This document shows positions 12,901 to 27,900 of a stretch of DNA of 64,000 bases, one piece after another; position 1 is the first letter of the stretch, and each line of letters starts with the position of its first letter. Under the pieces are notes generated by a model. The model searched no databases. It was not told where the DNA came from and was given only the letters and a program-made list of their open reading frames with translations. The position numbers and the translations under genes are program-made. Source of the stretch: Uloborus plumipes (lineage: Eukaryota > Arthropoda > Arachnida > Araneae > Uloboridae); contig JAXGGA010002022.1 in the NCBI GenBank assembly GCA_038373865.1, forward strand, positions 62,001 to 126,000. Direction: 5' to 3'.

Positions 12901-15900
12901 AAGGCCAGCTTACATCCAATATAAAAATTAGCAGCTTTGCCAAGAAAATCGAAGTAAAAAATGATGTTAGTAATGATATTAAAAGTAATATAAATGTATT
13001 TTATTAGATTCATAGAGAATGACAATATCAAAATTCTTAATGGAAAAAAAAAGATTAATACAGATATCTAATAAAAGTGCAAGTACACAACTATTGAGTC
13101 AAAAATTGAAAAATAACAGTCTTACTTGCTGAATTAACAAATTCCATTCTTCACTAGATGGACAGGGCGCAATCCAAAAGTTATTAACAAGCTTATAAGC
13201 TTCTTTGAGACAAACTTCTATATTTGCACAAGTATCTTTAATGGCTCTAAATGTGCTATACTCTAAGTTCTAAAAGAATGTAAAATAATAAGGATATTAG
13301 AAATACATAATACAAAATAAAATGAGCATTTATTATATGTAATTTTAAAAACAGGGAAAATAATCATCAAAAACAAAATGAAATATAATATAGCTAATTG
13401 TTCGAATTATAACATAAAAGAGAATTGAAAATTTTGAATTTCAATATTCAAGAGTTCATAATTGTAGTAATAATTTTAAATTTAGCAGGGACAAGACCAA
13501 GCTTGTTAAGATGTAAATCATTAAATGTAAGAAAGCCTCACTCCGACTGACTACAAAGAGAATTTCTTATTGAGAGAGTGAGATGGTTATATTTCAAGCC
13601 TGATATTTTCGGGATATGTTGCAGTTTTTCTTATGGTTTTAAGGCCACTAACTGAATTTAAAATTTGAGATTATGCTAGAAATACGTTAGAATTTTGTTG
13701 ATTGGTGAAAGAGTCAATGATGTAATAAAGAACTTTCATTGGGCAATAGCCTGTAAATCATAGGTATAAGTATTTTGTTTAGCAAGTACTTTTGCAGTAT
13801 ACTAGTTACTTGATACTAGCTAAACCCACTGATGGTTCTGGACGTCTTATCACGTCATTTTAACATGTAATTCTAGAACTGCCAGACCGCCGAGGGGTTA
13901 AACTACAACAAAATTAGAGGATTTAGAAGTGCTTCGAGTGGTTTTGAGAAAAGAATGAAAGGGCTTAGTCTCTGTTTCCTTTTGCTTGATTTTGTGGGAG
14001 ATTGCTGTGCCTTTATTCACAAATAAAACAAAATCCAAAGCTTGATTTAAGTTTCAAATTCACTGCAAATGATTAAATTCCATGAAAAACGATCAATGTG
14101 AAAGGCGAATTAATTGGAAATAATTCTATTTTAGGTTGTCTTAATTTTAATGAGATTACATAGACATATTAAAAGGTTTAACAATAGTATTAACCATTAT
14201 CAGCCTTAAAAAAGTTTGTTGGAAAAAAAAGGAAATTTTTCTTTTGATTTTTAGAAAACTTGTTAGTTCTTAGAATTGAGGAGGGGGGAGTGGAGAGGGA
14301 TTTTGAAAATCAGTATTTTATAACCTGCAATTATTTTTTCATACCATGAAACAATCTTATACATTTGAAAGAATAGGATGTTTCCATAAATCTTTTTACA
14401 CATGAGAGAATGGAATTTATGAAACATTTATTCAAATTGTTTAATGGTTACAATCAGGAGTGCATTGATAAGGTGCTTCATAGATCAATTCCATAGAACC
14501 CTTGGTTTTGAACAATATTTTATATACACAACAGACTATTATGACCCCCCCCCCCTTTTCCCCAGTTGTAAATTCTGGACGTGCTAGTGTTGCAATTTTC
14601 ATTCAGTTTATAGCTTCACTTTATACAAAGCATATTGCAAAAAATATTCAAAATTGTGCATAAATATATTTTTTATAACATACATTATATTTTATGTAAC
14701 AAAATAATGCTTAGTTAACTAAAGAGGAAAGAGTTATTGAAGATGCAAATTTTTTACCAAGCACAATTCCGAAGCATCTTAATATTGGCAGTATCCTTAT
14801 TCTTATTATTTTTTTGGGAAATGCCAAGTTCATTATAACTTTCTCATATGGCGCAAAATTTCAGAAAAGGATGATTTGTACTGTTAGACTATTAAGTGGA
14901 TCTTTCCTCGTTTTATTCTCAAAGCGTAATATTAGTCAGTAAAGGGTGGACAATCGTAAATTGCAACAAAATGATTATAAAAAAAAGAGCACTATACAGT
15001 GACATCAACATTAAAGTTAAGTTAGATGTACATAATTTCTTTATTCTGCTTTTTATTATTTTTTCAACCAATGAGAGTGTAACCCCTAAAGTTCACCTCT
15101 TGAGTATGACTTGCTGCCACGGGCAAGAAGAAAATAGAGGAAGCTTGAAGTATTTTAACAGGCACATATGACATATTAAAAATTAATCTAAATGAAACAT
15201 ATGGTAAATAACCCCTACTTTTCTTGGTGAAGTATATTTTGCAATCTGATGCAAGCCATCTCCAGTTCTCGATAAAACACTCTTGATTCCAACTAAACTT
15301 TCTTGCACTTCTCTCTTTAATAATTCATATTCCTGTAAAATTCCTATTGCACGTAGTGTGTCTCCACCAACGAAGGCTTCGGTATCTAATAACGATAAAA
15401 AAAGTTTTTTTTTGATATCAATAAAATGAATGTGTAATATTAAAACATTTAATTTTCAAAAACAATAAATACAGATTTTTTATATGTTGTATAATTCATC
15501 CAACATAGTAATAATTGCTGTTTAGGTTGGGTTACTTGGCTTAATGCTTTTGTAGGAAATGAAGGGCAAATGCAGAACCTGAGGTAACAGACATTCTCGT
15601 GTCCCATTTACAGGGCAATCAGTATCTGCAAATTTATAAATCGAAGAGGAACGAAATTATGGCTTTTGTAAGAGTATTTTGAAATAGAATTCAATATACA
15701 GCAAGTGCTTTTCATCAAGCAGAAATTTTTCCTATAGATAGATTTACTGGTTATGGAGATTTTCTAGACATTCGCAAGCACAAAATTTTCAACATGCAGA
15801 AGCGTGAATGCAATTATGGGGAAAAAGAAACATAATTACCTGAGTTCCTTCGGCTAGTTTCAATACTTGTGTACATAGATTTCCTTGGCTGGCGTCCAAC

Positions 15901-18900
15901 AAGCTTAGGTCTCATTTTAATCTCAGCTTTAGCGTCCTTGCACAACTCATGTTTTTCCATTTGTTCTGGTGCTGAACTGTCATGATTTGGATCAGACTCT
16001 ATTCCTAGATCAGGCGATGAATAATGTGACCGCTGGCAAACGGAATCTTGAGAACTCCCGGCATTCTGTAATTTTGATGAATAAGGGTCAACAATCATTT
16101 CTTTTGAATTTGATTTCTCACATGTTTTGTCTTCGTTTGAAGCAGCAACATCAACAGTTTGAATTTTAACAGGCAGGTTTTCTTCGAAGCTTACAGGACT
16201 AAGACTTCCGCTTCTGCTTAAAGTTATTGTTTCCTCACTCAATAAAGATTCATGATCACTTAAGTCTGAAATGTAAAGAAAACAAGTAAATCATGGTAGG
16301 AGTTTTTAGGTTATAAAATTTTAATGTAAAGATTGGCAACACAATCAACAAAAGTTTTCATTGTGACGCATAACCTTATTGTAAATATAAGTTAAGATCT
16401 GCCAAACTGATAAGTTGAAAATTCATTCATTTTTAAAAGAAGTACAATTTATTGAAAATTTATATGGTATATTCCAGAACAAATTAAAAGATATTCAAAC
16501 AATTTTAATTAGTTGTTGAATCCATCAGTGAAAAAAAAATTCTTCTTGTAATTGGAAAAAAAAATAAATAAAATAAATGAAAATTTGGACTGTACTAACT
16601 GAGCACTATCAAGTTAACAGTAACATATTAGAAGTTTAAGCACCACTTTGATCTTAACAATTAATTTTCTCAGACTAACTGTAGCATTATTATATTACAA
16701 AAGATTTTAGAAGGCAAGTTTCAAATCAATAGTTTAATTAACCAGGCAAAAAACTAAATTAATAACAAAATAAATAAAAGGTACTATACCTACCAGAAAT
16801 ATCACGATCATAAATTAGATGCTTCAAAGTTAATGAAGTGATCATTAATGCAGCTAATATTAGATTAGTGCAAAAATAAAAATCATTCATAAATTATTTT
16901 GTTAAAATTGGTCTAGTAATATTAAGTGATTTTAACAAATAAACAACTAAAAGAATAATTTATACCTTGTTTACTTGAAATTTTAACAACACTTCTATTG
17001 AGAATACCTGATGATTTTAAAGATGCATTCAAATGAAATATTTTTGTGCTTTGAAGAAGAGCTTGATTTTCCTTGAATATTTTCTGAACTAATGATTCAA
17101 TAGGAACACTAATGGATTTTCCTAGAATTAATGATAGGAAAAAAGAAAGAAAGAAGAAATTATTCAGATTGAAAATGTAGCATGTACAAAATATAGCCTT
17201 TTAAATTAACCATAGAACTAAATTCTGTGTTTTTAACTACTCCAGAGTTCTAGAAAGTATTTTTTCAAAAGTCAAGAAAATGTTAATTTGAGTTTTCTTA
17301 GAGCATTTGTTCTACTTTGCATCATACAAAATAAACTACCAATTATCTGCGGGTCTTTTACACTTTTGTTTTCCTTCTTTTACGGAAATGATTCACTAAA
17401 TGTAGAAAAAAGCCAGGGCATTATTCGTCGTTTTTAACTTTTAAAGGTATTTTTCACATTTATTGGTCCTTTTTAACTTTTAAAGATATTTTAAAAATGT
17501 AATGTTATCATTTTTGGCTATATTTTAAGAGTATGTGTTAGATTATTGACTATTTTTTGCTATTGCATACACTAGGATAGTTTTTTACTTTTTTTCAATT
17601 ATCTGCGGTCACTGTGCTACCCTATTCTGCAGGTAATCACGAGTTTACGGTAAGTCACATTTAACGCTTAAATAGTGAGTAACCAAAGTTAAGTAGCAGG
17701 TTATGAAAATTCATGTTTCTTTGCCTGGAAATTTTTAGTTTGAAACAATTTAATTCTCATTGTCATTTAAAGTTTTAATGAATTTATAAGTGTATAAAAT
17801 TTTTACTTCATTTAAAAAAAAACATGGAAAAACAAAGTAATAAAAACAGAAATCAACTACAACGTATAAATCAATGTCTGAGCAAGTTGTTAAGAGCCGT
17901 TTTTTTTAAGAATCAGGCAGTCAAAAAACTTGACATTTTTGATTTTGCTGAAAATTTCAGAGTATGGTCTTTGTTTAAACTTATTAAACACGTGTTTTTT
18001 TATTTTTTCAAAAAAAATTTTTTCTTTCCGTTTTGGGAGGTCAAAGTTGGACTTTGCTCTTTTTTTCAATAAAAACATGCCAACTTAGATGAGAGAATAC
18101 TTTTTGCTTTAGGAGTGAACCGTGGAACTGACAATTATTTTGTGTTCTACTATATCCCCACTAACTGTAAATACATAAATATTTGTGGACGACTCTTGGC
18201 ACAAAGGTCAGAGGTCACTCAGAGTTGTACGAAAAATAGTCTTTTAATGCAACTTTGACCGACCAAATCTTCTTGTGGAAACGGTGCACCACGGTAGTGT
18301 ATATATCAGTAAATACCCACCAAAGAGTAGTATCCAAAAACATAAAGATATGTGTGGTTGATATTTTGCTCATCGAAATATTTGACTCTAAAGTTGCAGA
18401 AATCGCAAAATCACGTGACTTTGAGGGTCACTATCTCCTTGCACCATGAGTGACCAGATACAAAACTAGTTGGAGTAGAAGCCTTTCTTGTCCCAGAAAC
18501 ACAATCCGTTAACAAACCTATAGCTACTCTTTCAGTTTTTTCATAATTCAGCTCTAAACTTTGAAAAAAGAGTGTTTTTCGGCGTTAAGAAAAAAGGCCA
18601 ATTACCTGTTTTGAAATAGGTATTGCTATTATTTGTAGCATTATTATATCCCAACTTCCTAACTAGCTGCAATGGCACCTAAAGATGGTTATACAGTTGA
18701 AACCAAATTGAAAATGAATTGTCGAAAATACTCAGTATACGTCAAAAACCATATTTTTTTATTTGTCCAGGCGACGTTTTTTTTTTTTTATTACAATTCC
18801 TTATTCCGTTCGGTTCCAACATGGTAAGCAATTTATGTACTTCTTGTCGTTCTAGTTGCTGTAAAACAGGAAAGCAATGTATCTTAAGTCTGATATAAAG

Positions 18901-21900
18901 CAATATATCCTGTCATATCAAGTTTATAATGCTAAAAGAATATTTTGAAATGGACAATAAACATAATCCAAAAAAAAAAAAAACTTCTGTTCAGCTGTGC
19001 CCTCTTGGTCGATGTTGTGAATGTCATCAAAAACTCAACTTTTTTACAAATCAGAAGCCTCTTTAGCATAATGTCACTTCTTAAAAATCTTAGTACATTA
19101 AAGACCCTCGGTGCAGGTCTGGAAATTTTTGATGACATTCATGACATCGAGCAAGAGGGCTCAGCTGAGCAAGTAAGTTTTTTTTTAGATTAGGTCTATT
19201 ATCCATTTCAAAATATTCTTTTACATTAAAACTTGATATGACAAGAGAAATTACTTTATGGCTTGAGATACATTACTTTCCAGTTTTACAGCAACTAGAA
19301 CGACAAGAAGTACATAAATTGCTTACCATGTTGGAACCGAAAGGAATAAAGAGCTTTAACAAAAAAAAACGTCGCCTGGACAAATAAAAAAATATGGTTT
19401 TTGACGTATACTGAGTATTTTCGACAATTCATTTTCAATTTGTTTTCAACTGTATAACCATCTTTAGATGCCATTTCAGCTGGTTAGGAAGTTGGGATAT
19501 AATAATGCTACAAATAATAGCAATACCTATTTTAAAACAGGTAATTGGCCTTTTTTCTTAACGCCGAAAAACTCTTTTTTCAAAGTTTAGAGCCGAATTA
19601 TGCAAAAACTGAAAGACTAGCCATAGGTTTGTTAACGGGTTGTGTTTCTGGGACAAGAAAGGCTTCTATTCCAACTAGTTTTGTATCTGGTCACTCGTGG
19701 TGCAAGGAGATAATGACCCTCAAAGTCACGTGATTTTGCAATTTCCGCAACTTCAGAGTCAAATATTTTGATGAGCAAAATATCAACCACACATATCTTT
19801 ATGTTTTTGGATACTACTCTTTGGTGGGTATTTACTGATATATACACTACCGTGGTGCACTGTTTCCACAAGAAGATTTGGTCGGTCAAAGTTGCATTAA
19901 AAGACTATTTTTCGTACAACTTTGAGTGACCTCTGACCTTTGTGCCAAGAGTCGTCCACAAATAATTATGTACTTACAGTTAGTGGGGATATAGTAGAAC
20001 ATAAAATAATTGTCAGTTCCACGGTTCACTCCTAAAGCAAAAAGTATTGGCTCATCTAAGTTGGCATGTTTTTATTGAAAAAAAGAGCAAAGTCCAACTT
20101 TGACCTCTCAAAACAGAAAGAAAAATTTTTTTTTTTTGAAAAAATAAAAAAACAAGTGTTTAATAGTTTTAAACAAAGTCCATACTCTGAAATTTTCAGC
20201 AAAATCAAAAATGTCAAGTCTTTTGACTGCCTGATTCTTAAAAAAAACGGCTCTTAATAGCTTAGTGTATTTGGCATTAAAATAATTTATTTGTATCTCA
20301 TTAGAAAACTTTTTAAAATTGATCAGCAGAAAAAGAAACCCCTCTCATGATTGACACATTTGGGAAATAATTTTTACTATCAATGTCTAATGCAAAAAAA
20401 CACATAGTTCTTCACACAGTTAAAATATTAGCTCAATCAAGGCTAAATTCTTCTAAAGAATCAATAAAATCGTTCATAATCTTCTCTTAATGGTTAAGAT
20501 ATCCACAGAAACCAATATTTAACTTTCAAACCAGAATAATACATTTTCCACTGTATTTTAAATTAGTCTATGAGTAAACTTTGCACCAAATATTCTTGTA
20601 TGCAAAAACTAAGCTAAATTAAAAAGACAGGGAGGGGGGGGGGGCATAATATAAAAACAACATTTAGAAACACAAAAGTCACTGAATTTAAGAAATCATA
20701 CCTTCCAAAGTGAGTTCCTTCATATGCAAATACTCCGAGTCCAAAGATTTTATAATACTTTCTACATGATCTAGTTTCTGAGATAAATTCAAAGTCATTT
20801 TGCTCCATCTGAAAATTTATGTTTGAAGCATATGAGAAGAAAATAAGAATGCTTTTCTAAAATAATCAGTTAAAGGAGCAGTATTTTAAAAGCAATATAA
20901 TGACATTTTCTATTACAAGACGAGTTAAACTTATCCCAATCTAATTTTAATGTATAATCAAAATCCCTGAGTGTGTCCTCACTTCCTCTTTTTAAATCTT
21001 AAGAGAATTCATCAAACTCATAAATGTTATAATTTTTGTGATGCTTTTATGCAATATTTTTTGCAACTATGCTTCTGCAGTTGGGGCAAAGCTAACTTAG
21101 CAGCATTGTAAAGGTTAAACAAATCCTAATTGCAGCATTATGATGCTGCCAGGTTAGGTTTGCCTCAAATATAGTTGATTTGTCAGAAAATGGAGGAAGA
21201 GGATCAGCTTACAGCCACTATATAGACAAGCTGACACATCAAGCTTAGGTTTCACCACTTTGGACGCAACTTATTTACTTTTACTTTCAATTCTGCATTG
21301 TTGCGGAGCTAAAGTTACCAGAAAATTTTTTTGGACCATTGCTAAGCTTTGCCAAAATCAGGTGCCCCTTAATTGTTCACACTGAACCACGGTAACTTGC
21401 CAGAAAAGACAACCACTTATCAACCATCAGAAAAGGCATAACACATGCTGAATCCAAAGTGGTGCAACTTAAGCTTGATGCATCAACTTATTTATATAGT
21501 GGTCTTAGATCAGCTTAGTTGCTTCAGACACCAAAAGAAGTGACATGCAGTTAGAATTTCCAAATTAGTATCTAAACAATAGATAGATAATTCAGCGGAC
21601 ATTCTGACCGCAAGGTGTCTTACTCTCCATAAGTTTCAAACTATAGAGATTCATTAAAAACAATAACAATTGCCAGATTGATTAGGAAAGGAGACTGACT
21701 TTTACAAAAGACGTAATGTCTATGCTAAATTATTTTGAACATAAATCAACAAAAAATTAAAATAATAACTGTTTTAACTACTAATTGGCAATTGTGAACA
21801 TGTCTGTCATCAAGGAGGGAAAAAAACATAAATCTCAGAAGTTGAAACTTACTCATTTGATAATGCATCACATTTTCTCACTTTCTTGCTTTCCACTAAG

Positions 21901-24900
21901 GCAAAATCAGGAGAACTTGCACAAATTTCAGAGCAGGTAGCATTTTTCTCTTTAACTACATGATTAAAACTTGGGCTATTTTCTGCAGAAGATTTTGTAA
22001 CAGAAATAGCATGACCTGACTTAACTGCATTTTGATCAATTAGTTCTGTGTTCTGTAGAATATATGGCACAAAAAATCTTTTCAGAAATATTTTAAGATT
22101 CTCTAAACATTCAATATCAATTTCTAGTCCAACAAGCACACAATTAAAAAATTTCTGACTGTTTAAAAACATATTGTTTGATGCTAATTCAGTATGAAAG
22201 CCCAAAATCGGTTCACTCTCGGATTTTGATAATTTTGCAGAACTTTGTAATGAGTGAAGATTTTCAATATGCTTCTTGAAATTTTCAAAATGATTTAAAT
22301 GAATACCTTTCTTTTCATAAAGTCTTTTTTGCATATCAAAAATAGTCTGAATAAGTTCCCATTTGTGTTTTCTTAAACTGCTAATATTGGCTTCAATGCT
22401 TGGTGTATTTGATGAAAAATCTTTGTGAAACTGAAGTTCAGAATTTGAGCTGTCTATTGCTGACATTTTTTGGCGTAGATCATCCAACTCCTCCTGCTTC
22501 TTAACAAGAGACTCAGATGTTTTGTACAGATCATTTTTAAGCTCTTTGATAAAACTGACTTTTTTCTCCAGTTTTGTTTCAAGTTCTGCTATTTTTTCAT
22601 TGCTATTCCCTTGAATGTTCAAATTTGATTTTTTTCTTGCATAAACTTCTGCTAAGAGACTTTCTCTCAAGTCATTTTTTTCTTGTTCCAGTATTTCAAT
22701 GCGTTTGGCAGCCATGGACAGTTTTACTTGCAAAGCATTTGTTTTTCTGACAAGTCCATCCCTATCTCTTACTTGTCTTTCTGGCGATATTAAAGATTCG
22801 TCGGAAGGCATGTCATATGTGGAAGACCCTACAGATGTGTTAAGTGACTTATCTAACTTTCCTTGAGTATCTTTTTCTGAAACATATGAATGCATACTGG
22901 AACCAAGAAGGTCAGTCGTGCTAGTTACTGCATCCGTGGAAAATTTATTTATTTCATTACCAATTTGTAAATCCAGATCAATTTTCTCAGTTAATAAATT
23001 ATTCACTTGTGTTTGGAGGTTAAATATCCTTTCTTGCAAACATGTTATTTCATCATCTTTTGCATTTAGTTGGAAATCAGCTTTTTTACTTGCATTTTGC
23101 AATTGAACTTTTAAAGAATTAATTTCAGCATTACAATCTGTTAATAACTTTTCTTTATCACACAAATTTTTCTGTAGTTCATTGATAATAGACTGCAAGT
23201 GTTCACTGTGCTGTTTCAATTGACCCTTTTCCATTTCATGAATATTTAAAAGCTTCAATTGTTGCTCCTCTTTTTCAGCTTCATTTCTAAATCCTAGTAG
23301 CTGATAACGTAATGATTGTATCTCAGAGTCTTTTAACATTAGCATTTTTTCTTTACTAGATATAGTTCGTATATAGTCATCAATAACACTTTTCATTTCA
23401 CCTTTCTGTTTATTTACATTATCTAGTTCACTTTGCAAAAATTCTAGTCGCCTTTGAAGTGAACAGAGTTCTAATTTCAATTGTTCTTCTTTGGCTTTAC
23501 TTTCTTCCAACGTTAAAGAATTACTTTTCAAATGCTGTACATTAGTGGCAAGATTTTTCAAAAAATTATGGTGCTCCATTACAATATTATAACAGAGTTT
23601 ATCAATCATTTCATCTTTACTGAAACTTGAATCATCAGGAGAATCATTTTCCTTCTCAGCAATGGCTTCCGTCACCTTGAAACCGAACATTTCATTCATG
23701 GCTTGTGAATCAGAAAGTAATTCTTTCTTGACAGTCTGTAATTTCTGAATAAAGTTATTTGTAATTTTTGAAGATGACAGAACTTTGTTCTGATAATTTA
23801 TACACTTTGATTCTAATTTTTGCACATGGTCTCCCTTTGCTTTAAGATCTTTTTGTAATTCCTCACATGAAATAGTTAATGAAGTTAATTTTCCCTCAAC
23901 TACATTTTTCTCTTCTAACAAGTTAGCATATTTATTTTCAAGTTCATAATGTACTTCATGTAACACAGATAGTTCTTTTACCTTTTCTTGGAGCTGTTCT
24001 GACAAATCACACCTTTCTTTCTCTAGAACTGCCATTTTATCACTTTGGATTTCAGAATGCTTTAATAGATCTCCATTTTCAACCGTTAGTTCAGTAATAT
24101 GTTTTTTCTTATCAAGCAAGTTGCTTTCTAACATCTTTAATTTTGATAAATAATCTTTTTTATTTTTAGATTCCAAACTGAGTTGTGTTTGATATTCGGA
24201 GCATTTTAAATCAAGCTTCATAAGCTGTTCTTTAGTGTTATGCAATTCAGTCTGTAATTGGGTGCAAAATTTATCAATTTCAGAGTTCTTTTGTTCCAAG
24301 TTATGAATAAGGTTTTTCAAGTCATTATTCTCCTTCTTCACTTCATTTAATTGTAAAATATTATTACTATTTTCCCTAACTAGGTCTTGTTTCTCTTGAT
24401 TTAAGTTATTATTTTCTCGTTGCAAATTATCAACACAAGATTCAAGATTACCAATTTTAAATTTTAATTCAGTTGCTGCAATCTTTTCATTTTTTAATGT
24501 TTCTCTTTTTTCATCCAAATCTTTTATGAGTTCAACCTTCTCATTTTTGTACATTCCTAATTCATTTTTCAAAACACTGTTATTGTTTTCAGCATTTTTC
24601 AGTTCTTGTGATAGTAGTTCTTTTTCTGCTTCAAGACATTCTTTTTCTTTTCTCAAAGTTTGCATTTTATCATTGATAACAGCTTTTTCTTGCTCAATTA
24701 AGCTCTTTTTCATTTGCACATCCGCTAATTCTTTCTCATATAATTTTATTTTGTAATTCATCTCAGAGACTTCTTCCTTTTGTGATTCGTTTATAGACTT
24801 AATACCTTCAAGTTCTTTCCTTACAAGTTCATTCTCTCTTTTCAACTCTTCTTTTTCCTTTTCCATTACCAATCCAGTATCTTTTAGCTTTTTAAGCTGA

Positions 24901-27900
24901 TCTTCTAACATTATTCTTTGATCTTCTTTGTAGTTTAATTCTTCTTGGAGCAGCTCGTTTTGATTTCTAATTTCTCCCAGTTGCTCTTCGACTACTTTAT
25001 TCTTATCTTCCAGGCCTTTCCTTGACTTTTCAACATGTACACACTTATTATTTGACTCAACTAATTGTTTTTTAACAGAATGTAACTCATCTACAACACT
25101 TTTGAGTTCTTTTTCAAGCTCTGTTCTCCTGTTTTCAGTATCTTGCAAGCTACTAACTAATGATGCATTTTCATCACTTAACTTTTCAACTTGTTTTTCC
25201 ATAGGTTTATTGCTTTCTTCTTCAGATGTTAACTTTTTATTGAGACATTCTTTTTGGCCTTTAAATTCCGCAAGTTGTTTACTAATGGTATCATATTTTT
25301 CATTAAGCTCTTTAATTTGGTTTAATAATAAGTCATTTTGTATTTGCAACTCTCCCTTCCCTATTTCAAGTTGTTCTTTACCTTTCATTAGTTTATCTTT
25401 CTCCTCAATAGTTAACAAATACTCATCCTTGTTACTTTGTAACTGGTCCTCCAAGAGTTCTATTTGGTCTTTTTGCGACTGCAACCGTTTTTCTAATAAC
25501 TTCTTTTCAGCCTCGATTTTTACAAATGCTAATTCAAGATTTTTGGATTTCTCCAATTCTTTGCAATGAGCTTTACATTCGTTTCTCAAATCACTGAGCC
25601 TCTGTTCATTTGATTTATATCTGTCATTGATATTCTCAAACTCTTTATTTAATGCCTCGTATTTACTTTGCATTTCTTTTAGCTCTTGATCAACACAATT
25701 ATAATTATCATTCACTTTATTTATATAACTCCTTACATGCTCACTATCAATATTTTCACTTAAGTGCAACTTATCCTTTTGGAAAACTTTATGTGAAACT
25801 TGATTGTTTTCTGAATTCTCTGCACCAGATGACAAAATCGCATGAGGTTCCTCAAGCTGTTTTTTTAGATCATCTACTTCAGACATAAGTACCTGAGTTA
25901 GCTGTTCAATGTTTGTTTCAGTGATATTTTCCAATAAGTTAGATGCATGTATTCTTTTGCGAGTTCTTTCTAAATCAAGAAGTAACTCAACTATAGAACA
26001 TTTCTCACACACATAAGGAGTACCTTTTTTAGAGATTTCTGAAAGAAGAAAGAGAATAATTAGTAGAATTTAGCTTTTTAGTGAACACTATCATAAAAAA
26101 GTTAGAATTTTATATTAAAAACCAATAACTATGTTTTTGAAATATGATGGATACTAGTTATGAAATTTCCATTACTATCTGAGAGCTGCATTTTTCATAA
26201 GTCTATTCTACTATCCCCGTTAGGACCCTTAGTACAGCCCAATAGCAAGTAATGTCATATACTACAAAAGTATTAAAAAATACTTTTTAATTACAAATTT
26301 AACAGAAACAAGAAGGAATTTTATTTCATTTATTTGATAGTAATCCATAATGGGTGCATGAAATGGAAAAAAAACAATGCAAGATTTCATATTATAAAAC
26401 ATACCCCCCCCCCTCAATAAATATGCCAAAGCAGCTCAATCAATATGCCCACAAATGAGGCAATTTTACGCATACATTTGCACTTTATTCCAGGAATTTT
26501 AAATTTTGGCTTTTAATTGTGACATATTTGAACATAAGGAATCACTATATGATTAATATAATATACATTTATTGCACGTTCAATGATCAACTTAATATGT
26601 ATAGTAGCCAAAGCTTCAGTATGTAGCATTTTCACCAAACTTCGCTCTGTGCCATCACTACTTAAATTATTTAATACCAATTAAGTTATTGAGGTGGTTA
26701 ATCCATTAAAAAAGCATTTATGTTTAAGTTAATGCACTAAATTTTAACAGGGCCGTCATTTCAAGTTTTTCCAGGGGGGGGGGGGGGGGGCAAAGGGTCC
26801 AAACACAATGCAATTTAGTTGGAAACCGAAAAAACCACGCCCACTTATATGTAAATACATTGATTTCTCAAAGTCAGGGAGGGGGGGGGGCAACTGACCC
26901 CCCTAAATGACAGGCCTAAACTCTAATATGGCTTCACCACAGAATAAGAATAGTAACATTACAGAGCTTAAAAGCTTACAAAAAATATCTTGTAGTATTT
27001 TGTATGAAATACAAGTAAATTATTCAATCCCTTGTACAATGTCACTAAGTGTAATAGTGTTATACGTTCATTCTCATGAACAGCACTGTGCATTGGAAAA
27101 AGAAAAGGAAACATGTTAGTTTCATCACAAACTTATAAAAATCTGATGTGGGCTTCAGATTCCTTCTTGTACATAATTACAAAGCATTTTGGACTGCACA
27201 TAACAATTAATACAAATGCAATGAGATGCCTGTATCACAAAATGGTGCAAGATATCCATTTTTACAATTGAAGATGCATCAAGTCCAAATAACTTAAAAA
27301 CAGCTTTATATACGTATATATTTTTGACTTAATACAAAAAACATTTAGAGTGTTTTTATGGGACATCCAATTGCATCCAAAATATAAGATGCTGAACTAG
27401 TCCATAAATAAATCTTACACACAAAATATTAACATTTTATGACACACCATTTTTGAGTTATGCAAGATACATGCACAAATACCTCCATACAGGGCTTTCG
27501 CTAGCTGAAATATCTGGGGGGGGGGGGGGGGGGGTGTTAAGAATTTGGCGGCCCTGGGCTCATCATATAGGGGGTGAGGGAGATAGCTTCCCCCGAGCTT
27601 TGAAATCTAATATATTTTACAAAGGTGGAAGGTGGATGCAATTTTTTTCCCTATAAAATTAGCATTTAGTATACCCCCTCCTCCCACACACATGGAAAAA
27701 TTCAAAATGACAAGCCTGAGTGGCTACAAACAGCTTTTGAGTTTTTGAGCACATGCTTAAAATTTTAAATTAATGTGCAGAACCATTTATACAAACACCA
27801 TATAAATGTTAAATATCAAAAAATATTAATAAACAATAAATAATGATGAGCATTTATTTGTTAAAGTCTTAACCCTTTGGCAGTCTGCTATGTGCCGGGC

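Noticed and set aside
25102..25569. 155-residue plus-strand frame opposite the giant exon
   Set aside because: It is the Ser/Phe/Cys-rich antisense shadow of coiled-coil codons, with no independent support.
26751..26917. G-rich MITE with AAATGAC ends
   Set aside because: The ends mirror only partly and no target duplication is visible; recorded only as a possible repeat within the intron entry.
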